Of a stretch of 64,000 nucleotides of DNA, positions 56,989 through 64,000 are shown in pieces (the stretch's first letter is position 1; each line of letters begins with the position of its first letter). Source of the DNA: Pseudomonas guineae (GTDB lineage: Bacteria > Pseudomonadota > Gammaproteobacteria > Pseudomonadales > Pseudomonadaceae); assembly GCF_900113745.1 (NCBI RefSeq), contig NZ_FOQL01000005.1, positions 124,001-188,000 of the forward strand, given 5' to 3'. The notes beneath the pieces are model-generated. The model was not told the origin of the DNA, searched no databases, and saw nothing but the letters and a program-made list of their open reading frames with translations. The position numbers and the translations under genes are program-made.

Positions 56989-58743
56989 TTAAAGCTTAGC
57001 CGGCTGAGCTTTCTCACGTTGAGCCAACTCGCCAGCGCCGGTCTTGGGCTTGATCAAACTAAAGTCGATCAAGCTCTTCGGCTGAGCAGGGTTACCGATC
57101 AGCAGCGGCATGGCTTGGAAGTCATTACTGACCAAGCTTTTATGCGCGTCATACTCATCAAAACGCAGCCCGGCCAAGTCCGCCCAGGTGTGGATAAAGT
57201 GCGAGGAGCTGTAAGGCCGTGACAGCGCCGCGCTGAAGTCACGCGCTTGCTGCGCTTGCCACTGCGGCGAGTTCCACACAATGAACGGCACGGTGTACAT
57301 CGGGCTGGTGGGCGCGGCCTCGTTACGCCCCAGCACATCAGGCTTGGGCGCATCGAATACCGCTTCACCGTGGTCAGACAGGTACAGCAACATGCCTTTG
57401 GCCTGCGCACCCGACAAATTTTTGATCAGGCTGGCAACCACATGGTCGTTGTACAACACCGCATTGTCGTAGCTGTTGTAGGTCGGCAGTTGATCATCAG
57501 TGACGTTATCCGGCGCACCACTGCGATCGGTGAAGCGCTCAAACTCAGGCGGGTAGCGGTACTGATAGCTCATGTGCGTGCCGAGCAAATGCACCACGAT
57601 AAATTTACGCGGCGCGCCATCAGCCAACACCTTGGCGAACGGGTCCAGCACATCACCGTCGTACTGGCGGGCATTCTGCTCGCGGTTATTGTTTAGATAG
57701 AACTGCTCATCGGCCTGCTCAGAGAAAGTCGTGAGCATGGTGTTACGTTTGGTCATGGTCTGCTGGTTGGTGATCCAGTATGTCTTGTAGCCGGCCTGCT
57801 TCATCAAGTTGATCACCGAGGGCGTGGTCAGATAGCGCTCCGGGTGCTCCTGATCGGCAAAGGTCAGCACCTGCTGCAAGGCTTCGATGGTGTAGGGCCG
57901 CGGCGTGACCACGTTGTCGAACACCTGCAACTGATCACGCAAGGCATCCAGCTCCGGCGTGGTCTGACGCGGGTAGCCATACAGGCTCATGCGTTGACGG
58001 TTGGTTGACTCACCAATCACCAGCACCAGGGTGGCCGGCTGCCCGGCATGGGCATCCTGCAGATTAGCCAAGGGCGCGATGCTGGCATTCTCGGCCAACA
58101 GCACCTGCATATTGGCCAGTTGCTCGCTGTAATTCTTGTAGCCCACTGCCAGCTGCCAAGGCGTGGCCGCTTCAATGCGCTGAGCAAAGTTATCCAACCC
58201 TGCCTGCCAGCTGTCGTGCTTGCTGAACTGACGTAGCGCCGGATAACCCACAGAGATAAACACCGCTAAAGCGGCGGCAAAAAAGGCACCCGGACGTGAC
58301 AGGTAGACCGGACGCACCTTGCGCCAGAGCAGCCACCCACCTAACGCATAGGCAGCAAATGCCAGCAGCATCCACCAGGCAAAATACTGGATCAGGTATT
58401 CGGCGCTCTCATTGATGTTCGACTCGAACATGATAAAAATCACGCTCTGCGAGAACTCCTGGCCATAGACCAAGAAGTAGCCAAAACTGCCCAATGAGCA
58501 AAGCCACAACAGTGCGCCAATCACCGCCGCCAACTGTCGGGCGCGGGCAGGCCACAGCAACAAGGGCACCAGCCACAACGCGCTGACCAAAAACGCCTGA
58601 CGAAAACCGGAAAATCCAGCCGTACCAGTCACTTGAATCAATAACTGGGTAACCCCAGAGAAATACCAGAAGAACAAAAAGGCCCAACCTAACCCGGCCC
58701 AATCCACGCCTTTGCGCGGCGACGCTTGCAGCACTGCAGACAT
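56989..58743 (-). CDS. Phosphoethanolamine transferase (CptA/EptA type)
   Basis: A 584-residue inner-membrane enzyme. Five N-terminal helices (to about residue 170) precede a periplasmic sulfatase-fold domain. The catalytic threonine is T247 in VIGESTNRQRMSLYGYPRQT; metal-binding residues appear in HLLGTHMSY and YLSDHGEAV. Members add phosphoethanolamine to lipid A or LPS core; the overall layout resembles CptA-type enzymes. Polymyxin-related change is possible but not shown. Confidence 0.87.
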   Translation of the reverse strand: MSAVLQASPRKGVDWAGLGWAFLFFWYFSGVTQLLIQVTGTAGFSGFRQAFLVSALWLVPLLLWPARARQLAAVIGALLWLCSLGSFGYFLVYGQEFSQSVIFIMFESNINESAEYLIQYFAWWMLLAFAAYALGGWLLWRKVRPVYLSRPGAFFAAALAVFISVGYPALRQFSKHDSWQAGLDNFAQRIEAATPWQLAVGYKNYSEQLANMQVLLAENASIAPLANLQDAHAGQPATLVLVIGESTNRQRMSLYGYPRQTTPELDALRDQLQVFDNVVTPRPYTIEALQQVLTFADQEHPERYLTTPSVINLMKQAGYKTYWITNQQTMTKRNTMLTTFSEQADEQFYLNNNREQNARQYDGDVLDPFAKVLADGAPRKFIVVHLLGTHMSYQYRYPPEFERFTDRSGAPDNVTDDQLPTYNSYDNAVLYNDHVVASLIKNLSGAQAKGMLLYLSDHGEAVFDAPKPDVLGRNEAAPTSPMYTVPFIVWNSPQWQAQQARDFSAALSRPYSSSHFIHTWADLAGLRFDEYDAHKSLVSNDFQAMPLLIGNPAQPKSLIDFSLIKPKTGAGELAQREKAQPAKL

Positions 58744-58844
58744 AGAAACCTCATGACACCTAAATGACCGCCGTCTTTATGCCAGCCAGCCTGTGAAAAT
58801 TCCGTCAAACACCCTGGATCAGTGAGCAACTTTTTGCCCGGCCA

Positions 58845-58888
58845 AGAAAAAGCCCCCGCATGCGATAGCCTGCGGGGGGCCTTTTAGT
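58845..58888 (-). terminator. Terminator of the lipoprotein pair
   Basis: A GC-rich stem (GCCCCCGCA / TGCGGGGGGC region) flanked by AAAA on the left and TTTT on the right. On the minus strand it ends the upstream two-gene lipoprotein transcript. Confidence 0.85.
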
Positions 58889-58973
58889 GAGTGTGAGTAG
58901 CTCTAAATCTTAAGATATGCCTACGTTGTCTATAACTCGCTCGTAGACACGCAGGTGCAGCCTGACTGTTAAG

Positions 58974-59864
58974 TTAAAGCGAGCTTTCTCCGCTAATTGG
59001 GTACGATTTCAACCACCCGCGCAAACTCAGAAAAAGATGACGTGATTCATCAACTTCGAGCACTCGACCACGCTCAACATAACGCATACCGCCTACTTGA
59101 TAACGTAAGGTTTTCTCGGCGCTGCTGACCGCTGAAAAATGCTGAGTGCTCCAGTCTCGCTGCAGAATACGAACGGTTTCATAAATGACTATTATCAGTT
59201 CGCGCTTGAGGACGTGCCCCTCACCACGAGCCCACTCGGCAAGGCAATCCTGGCCACAGTCCAGCGGTGAGCTGAACACCTCGACATGCCCTTGGTATAT
59301 CGCTTTTCGGCCTTGCATCAAGCGGATTTCGCTGATGAGCCGAATACTGCGTGCATCTGCAGACAAGAGCACACCTGGTGAGATACTCAGCACTAGACCA
59401 CCAGTTTCTCGAGCAGCCGCTCCATTGTGTAGTAAAGCCTGCCCGATCGCCTTGTTGTACCAAGCGCTCCAACACTGACCATCAAGGGCTGAACGTAACG
59501 GAGTAATGCGCGCCTCAGCCTCACTTTCCATAGCATTTCGCGTATTCGACCTGGCTAGCTTGGAGGCGATTAATGAGCCAATCATGATACCAGCAGCGCC
59601 GCTAGGCCCTAGGCCGGCAGCGCCCTGAGAAGTGCCGTGCATGAGGGTTGCAGCTTGAATACCGTTCTCGATAAACACACCACCATCTCTTGAACCTTCG
59701 CTGCGCAGCCACCCTTGCTCATCTACGCTGATGTCAAGCTGATAGCCCTGAGAGCGGATCGAGCCGGAAAGGCTGTCGCACAGTTTTGGCTCCAGCGGGC
59801 CGTTAGTGCAGGCCGCAATGACTGGAAAAACCATTAAACGCGGCCAGCCAAGGCGCAAAGTCAC
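58974..59864 (-). CDS. Unknown lipoprotein, second gene of a coupled pair
   Basis: A 296-residue protein from a GTG at 59864 that overlaps the upstream stop (GTGA). It gives a lipoprotein signal (VTLRLGWPRLMVFPVIAAC). A Gly/Ala-rich segment (AAGLGPSGAAGIMIGSLIAS, about 100-120) may insert in a membrane; the rest is beta-rich. Longer in-frame readings run into the preceding gene and lack a signal. I do not recognise a family. Confidence 0.65.
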   Translation of the reverse strand: MTLRLGWPRLMVFPVIAACTNGPLEPKLCDSLSGSIRSQGYQLDISVDEQGWLRSEGSRDGGVFIENGIQAATLMHGTSQGAAGLGPSGAAGIMIGSLIASKLARSNTRNAMESEAEARITPLRSALDGQCWSAWYNKAIGQALLHNGAAARETGGLVLSISPGVLLSADARSIRLISEIRLMQGRKAIYQGHVEVFSSPLDCGQDCLAEWARGEGHVLKRELIIVIYETVRILQRDWSTQHFSAVSSAEKTLRYQVGGMRYVERGRVLEVDESRHLFLSLRGWLKSYPISGESSL

Positions 59865-60583
59865 GGGGTATTGGTCGAAACTTGCTGAGTTTTGAAAGGG
59901 GTAAGCGCAGATTGCTGAGCGGAATCCAGTGCCTGATAGAAGGCATTGGTTAGATTCGGATACTCTGGCCCTTCGTCCCATTCTCCTTCCGCAGCCCGAT
60001 TGACGACCTGCCCCTGGTAATAGAGAAACCGGTTGTCATCAAGGTCGACCACATAGCTGTTTACCCCTACCTGGACAATGGGATCACTGGTGGGCACAAC
60101 GCTATAGTAAGAGCGCACTGTGCCGAACGCAGTGGGGATGAACAGCACTAACTTGTCGACGTTGTGCTTCGCTTTGATTGACCGCAGGTCAACCGGAGAA
60201 AAGCCTACTTTTCCACTCTTAGGTTGCATTAATTCCGCTGCATCGAGCGTCTCTTGAATCTGCTTTACCTTGTAACCGTGACTCCGCAGTTGCTCAGTCA
60301 CCACAGCTGACAACTCGTTGAAGCCGCTCGCGTCCCAAGTTTCAACCTTACTGCGCAAACCCGACGCAACAGCGCTATTCACCGCATAGTCGAGCAAGCC
60401 CTGCTGGCCGATCATTACAACGGTCGGCGCCGGCAGATCGGCAACCATGACGCCAATGCTTTCGTGCTTTTCAGTCCAAAAAACTTGGTCCATGGCCACC
60501 GGCGGCTGGACGGTTGCACAACCCGTTAACAACGCAAGCACAAACAGCGGGAGGGTGTATAGCCAGCGATGATTTCCTTTCAT
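59861..60583 (-). CDS. Unknown lipoprotein, first gene of a coupled pair
   Basis: A 240-residue lipoprotein from ATG at 60583 (AGGA 9 nt upstream) with signal MKGNHRWLYTLPLFVLALLTGC. The mature part is alpha/beta (ESIGVMVADLPAPTVVMIGQ, then VDKLVLFIPTAFGTVRSYYS). It shares a 4-base overlap with the next gene, so the pair is translated together. Function unknown; the pair may form an outer-membrane assembly. Confidence 0.7.
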   Translation of the reverse strand: MKGNHRWLYTLPLFVLALLTGCATVQPPVAMDQVFWTEKHESIGVMVADLPAPTVVMIGQQGLLDYAVNSAVASGLRSKVETWDASGFNELSAVVTEQLRSHGYKVKQIQETLDAAELMQPKSGKVGFSPVDLRSIKAKHNVDKLVLFIPTAFGTVRSYYSVVPTSDPIVQVGVNSYVVDLDDNRFLYYQGQVVNRAAEGEWDEGPEYPNLTNAFYQALDSAQQSALTPFKTQQVSTNTP

Positions 60584-60914
60584 TAACTCACGTCCTTTAA
60601 TTTGTTGGGCCTTCATCACACTCTTCATCTGAAGCAGATTTCAAACCAGAATTTTGGCGCGCATTAGAGCACATGGCACATAGCCATCAAGCTAAAAATA
60701 CGTGATCTTGAACACATTTTAGCTATTTCCACGCAGCGCTCAGCGAGTATTAAGTACGCACGTCCACACGCCAAGAAAGCAGAAGAAGAGCTATCTTCTG
60801 ACAACACCAGTCAAAAAATACATCTGCCCTACCTCTAGCGCCCTAAACTATCTCACACAAAAAAACCCCCGCCGGCTCTCGCCGGCGGGGGCTTTTTAGT
60901 TAGCTAAAACTGGA
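60584..60914. other. Intergenic region between typA and the lipoprotein pair
   Basis: No gene is seen in these 330 bases. They hold the promoter for the lipoprotein pair and, at their right end, the typA terminator. The middle is AT-richer than its surroundings. Confidence 0.4.
60859..60898 (-). terminator. typA terminator
   Basis: CCCCCGCCGGC / GCCGGCGGGGG stem with a 4-nt loop, flanked by a run of A on the left and T on the right. On the minus strand it lies 17 nt after the typA stop and is a strong intrinsic terminator. Confidence 0.93.
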
Positions 60915-62735
60915 TCAGTTCTTGGCTTTCTTGGCAGCGCGGGTGCGCTCGCCTTCGTCGAGGATCTTCTTACGCAGACGGATCGACTTCGGCGTCACTT
61001 CACACAGCTCGTCGTCCTGGATGAATTCCAGGGCCTGTTCCAAGGTGAATTTCACCGGTGGAACCAGAGCGATGGTTTCGTCTTTACCGGAAGCACGCAT
61101 GTTGTCGAGCTTCTTGCCTTTGGTTGGGTTAACGCCCATGTCGGTGTCACGGCTGTTCAGACCAACGATCTGACCGTTGTAGATTTCCTGACCGTGCTCA
61201 ACGAACAGCTTGCCACGCGCCTGAAGAGTTTCCAGGGAGTAGGTCAGAGCCTTGCCGGTTTCAACCGATACCAGAACGCCGTTCTGGCGGCCGGACATGT
61301 GGCCCGACTTCATGGTGTCGTAACGATCGAAGATCGAGGTCAGGATGCCAGCACCGTTGGTCAGGGTCAGGAACTGGTTACGGAAACCAATCAGACCGCG
61401 AGCTGGGATGTTGTATTCCAAACGCACACGGCCTTTACCATCCGGCACCATGTTGGTCAGATCGCCCTTACGCAGGCCCATCTCTTCCATGACCTTGCCC
61501 TGGGAGTCTTCCGGGGTGTCGATGGTGACGTTTTCGAACGGTTCGTGCTTCACGCCGTCAACCTGGCGGATGATCACTTCCGGACGACCTACACCCATTT
61601 CGAAGCCTTCGCGACGCATGGTTTCGATCAGTACTGAGAGGTGCAGCTCACCACGGCCGGAGACCTTGAACTTGTCAGCGCTGTCGCCTTCTTCAACACG
61701 CAGGGCCACGTTGTACAGCAGCTCTTTGTCCAGACGCTCTTTGATGTTACGGCTGGTGACGAACTTGCCTTCTTTACCGCAGAACGGCGAATCGTTGACC
61801 TGGAAGGTCATGGATACGGTCGGCTCATCGACGGTCAGCGGCTTCATCGCTTCAACATTGTTGATGTCGCACAGGGTGTCGGAGATGAACAGCGAGTCCA
61901 TACCGCTGACGCAGACGATGTCGCCAGCGCCGGCTTCTTCAACGTCCACGCGATGCAGGCCGTGATGACCCATCAGCTTGAGGATACGGCCGTTACGGCG
62001 CTTGCCGTTGGCGTCGATCGCTACTACTGGGGTGTTCGGCTTGACCTTGCCACGGGCAATACGGCCTACACCGATGATGCCAAGGAAGCTGTTGTAGTCC
62101 AGTGCCGAGATTTGCATCTGGAACGGGCCATCAACGTCAACGGCTGGAGCCGGCACGTTGTCGATGATCGACTGGTACAGAGGCTCCAAGTTCTCGCTCA
62201 TTTCAGCGTGATCCAGGCCGGCAACACCGTTCAGTGCCGAGGCGTAGACGACTTTGAAGTCCAGCTGCTCTTCGGTCGCGCCGAGGTTATCGAACAGGTC
62301 AAAGATCTGGTCCAGTACCCAATCAGGGCGTGCACCTGGACGGTCGATCTTGTTGATTACCACGATCGGACGCAGGCCAGCTTCGAAAGCTTTTTTGGTC
62401 ACGAAGCGGGTTTGCGGCATCGGGCCGTCTTGGGCATCAACTACCAGCAGCACGGAGTCAACCATCGACATCACGCGCTCAACTTCACCGCCGAAGTCGG
62501 CGTGGCCGGGGGTGTCAACGATGTTGATGTGGTAGCCACCCCAGTTGATCGCGGTGTTCTTGGCCAGAATGGTAATGCCGCGCTCTTTTTCCTGGTCGTT
62601 GCTGTCCATCACGCGCTCGTCGTTGAGCTCGTTACGTTCCAGAGTGCCGGACTGACGCAGCAGGGCGTCAACCAGAGTGGTCTTACCATGGTCAACGTGG
62701 GCAATGATGGCGATGTTGCGTAGTTTCTCGATCAC
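60915..62735 (-). CDS. typA: Ribosome-associated GTPase TypA/BipA
   Basis: A 606-residue translational GTPase: G1 [11 protein letters not shown]3 [12 protein letters not shown]4 [10 protein letters not shown], plus the C-terminal BipA-specific domain ([20 protein letters not shown] onward). The start is GTG at 62735, giving [10 protein letters not shown], the usual N-terminus; a TTG five codons earlier is less likely. It supports ribosome assembly and stress adaptation. Confidence 0.95.
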   Translation of the reverse strand: MIEKLRNIAIIAHVDHGKTTLVDALLRQSGTLERNELNDERVMDSNDQEKERGITILAKNTAINWGGYHINIVDTPGHADFGGEVERVMSMVDSVLLVVDAQDGPMPQTRFVTKKAFEAGLRPIVVINKIDRPGARPDWVLDQIFDLFDNLGATEEQLDFKVVYASALNGVAGLDHAEMSENLEPLYQSIIDNVPAPAVDVDGPFQMQISALDYNSFLGIIGVGRIARGKVKPNTPVVAIDANGKRRNGRILKLMGHHGLHRVDVEEAGAGDIVCVSGMDSLFISDTLCDINNVEAMKPLTVDEPTVSMTFQVNDSPFCGKEGKFVTSRNIKERLDKELLYNVALRVEEGDSADKFKVSGRGELHLSVLIETMRREGFEMGVGRPEVIIRQVDGVKHEPFENVTIDTPEDSQGKVMEEMGLRKGDLTNMVPDGKGRVRLEYNIPARGLIGFRNQFLTLTNGAGILTSIFDRYDTMKSGHMSGRQNGVLVSVETGKALTYSLETLQARGKLFVEHGQEIYNGQIVGLNSRDTDMGVNPTKGKKLDNMRASGKDETIALVPPVKFTLEQALEFIQDDELCEVTPKSIRLRKKILDEGERTRAAKKAKN

Positions 62736-62893
62736 GTGTGTGTATCTCAATCAGAGGATTCGGTGTGCCGCCTAGTGTAGGGGGCGAGTATTAACTAAAT
62801 GCGATTTCTGCTCGGCGGCGTAAAAGCCTGCTTCACGCCGCCGGTATGTCGGGAGGGCGATGGCGGATGCTACCGCCATTCAACCCGGGCGTC

Positions 62894-64000
62894 TTATGTC
62901 GGACGATAAACGCGCACATTGGCATGCCCCTCGCTCAACAGGTGATGGGCATGCAAACGGCTCATGACGCCTTTGTCGCAATACAGCAGGTATTGGCGGG
63001 CGTCATCCAACTCTTTGAAACGACTGTTCAATGCATAGAAGGGCAGCGCTTGCACTTCTATGCCAGACAGCTCGAGCGGTAGATCTTCACTGTTATCCGG
63101 ATGGCGGATATCAATGATGACCTGGCCGGCCAGCGCTTCGTTGACTTCCTCAACCTTAATATCCTTGCCCAGTGCGTCGATCACTTTGTCGATCGGCAGC
63201 AAAGTCGCACGCTCCAAGGCGCGGTCAAGCACCGCCATGTCAAACTGGCCTTCCTCATGCTCGACGCGAGGCTTTTTTGCCTTGGTCGTCGGGTTGACCG
63301 AAATCACCCCGCAATATTCCGGCATATGCTTGGCGAATTCGGCAGTACCGATGCGCGTGGCGGTGTCGATGATGTCTTGCTTATGGCTGGCGAGCAGCGG
63401 ACGCAGCACCAGCATGTCAGTGGCCGCGTCGATTACCGCGAGATTGGTCAAGGTCTGGCTAGAGACTTGGGAGATCGCTTCACCGGTCACCAACGCGTCG
63501 ATCTGCAGGCGCTCGGCCATACGCGTGGCAGCACGCAGCATCATGCGTTTGAGAATGACACCCATGTGGCTGTTATCGACCTTGCCAAGGATTTCACCCA
63601 GCACCTCTTCAAACGGTACGCTGATAAACAGTACGCGCTGTGAGCTGCCGTACTTTTGCCAGAGGTAATGCGCCACCTCCATAACGCCTAGCTCATGAGC
63701 CCGGCCGCCGAGGTTAAAGAAGCAGAAATGGGTGACCAGGCCGCGACGCATCATTTGATAGGCCGCAACGGTGGAGTCGAAACCGCCGCTCATCAGCACC
63801 AGGCTCTGCTCCAGCGAGCCCAGCGGGTAACCGCCCAGCCCTTCGTGCTGATGATGGATGACGAACAGACGCTGGTCGCGGATCTCCATACGCACCACAA
63901 CATCTGGGTTTTTCAGCGAGATACCGGCCGCGCCGCATTGCTGGCGCAACTGGCTGCCCACATAGCGCTCGATATCCATGGAGCTGAACGCATGCTTACC
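62894..64000 (-). CDS. thiI: tRNA 4-thiouridine synthase ThiI, C-terminal part
   Basis: The gene runs past the window end; 368 codons are present. The PP-loop ATPase motif is [11 protein letters not shown] cysteine in [11 protein letters not shown] and the rhodanese-domain persulfide cysteine in YCDKGVMS match the pair used for sulfur transfer. It makes 4-thiouridine in tRNA and takes part in thiamine synthesis. The frame stays open to the last base of the window (KHAFSS before MDIERY). Confidence 0.95.
   Translation of the reverse strand, partial: GKHAFSSMDIERYVGSQLRQQCGAAGISLKNPDVVVRMEIRDQRLFVIHHQHEGLGGYPLGSLEQSLVLMSGGFDSTVAAYQMMRRGLVTHFCFFNLGGRAHELGVMEVAHYLWQKYGSSQRVLFISVPFEEVLGEILGKVDNSHMGVILKRMMLRAATRMAERLQIDALVTGEAISQVSSQTLTNLAVIDAATDMLVLRPLLASHKQDIIDTATRIGTAEFAKHMPEYCGVISVNPTTKAKKPRVEHEEGQFDMAVLDRALERATLLPIDKVIDALGKDIKVEEVNEALAGQVIIDIRHPDNSEDLPLELSGIEVQALPFYALNSRFKELDDARQYLLYCDKGVMSRLHAHHLLSEGHANVRVYRPT

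Noticed and set aside
61641..62723. Open frame of 360 codons on the plus strand
   Set aside because: Antisense shadow of typA with no recognisable protein content.

Overview
The window looks like a chromosomal segment of a Pseudomonas sensu lato (GC-rich gammaproteobacterium). This rests on a class II PHA locus (phaC1-phaZ-phaC2-phaD with opposing phaI-phaF), the order argS - SPOR protein - hslV - hslU - DUF971 - pha - ubiE/ubiJ/ubiB - hisI/hisE - tatABC - rsmE, and a further block fbp / DUF3999 / DUF2339 / typA / thiI that I remember as close to the P. aeruginosa PA5051-PA5118 order. The species cannot be fixed from the sequence alone.

Layout. (1) 1-15.1 kb is a quaternary-amine region: the end of gbcB, the regulator gbdR, serine deaminase sdaB, a Cbc-type ABC transporter (cbcV, cbcW) with three periplasmic binding proteins, two small unrelated genes (YtoQ, DinB-like), then betI-betB-betA. 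Together these import choline, betaine or carnitine, oxidise choline to glycine betaine, and handle the serine/pyruvate end of betaine breakdown. Two perfect BetI-type dyads lie before betI and betB. (2) 15.3-20.2 kb is housekeeping: argS, a SPOR protein, the HslVU protease with a good sigma-32-like promoter, and a DUF971 gene. (3) 20.6-34.8 kb is the medium-chain-length PHA cluster. It is interrupted between phaD and phaF by a 7.2-kb integrated element with a tyrosine recombinase, an AlpA-like regulator, an HTH protein, a Toprim primase, a frameshifted DUF3631 helicase, small unknown genes and a repeat-rich noncoding end. The element is flanked by 25-bp copies of the phaD/phaF terminator hairpin. 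(4) 35-42.3 kb holds ubiquinone (ubiE, ubiJ, ubiB), histidine (hisI, hisE), Tat export (tatABC), rsmE, dtd and pip genes. (5) 42.4-52.4 kb holds small lipoproteins (one interrupted by a stop), a lipocalin, a frameshifted DUF924 gene, fbp, a diguanylate cyclase, and a DUF3999/DUF2339 membrane pair. (6) 52.7-56.9 kb holds a YkgJ protein and an amine-type operon: a SnoaL-AraC regulator, a FAD amine oxidase, a cupin and a PotF-like binding protein. (7) 57-64 kb holds a phosphoethanolamine transferase, a coupled pair of unknown lipoproteins, typA and the C-terminal part of thiI.

The most unusual part is the integrated element. Its att sites are transcription terminators. Its left end has three degenerate ~90-bp repeats and a possible three-way-junction RNA. 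Its cargo slot next to the integrase holds a gene I cannot assign to any family. Three host or element genes carry disabling lesions (DUF3631, DUF924 and a small lipoprotein); two of these look like short deletions. No rRNA, tRNA or CRISPR array was seen.
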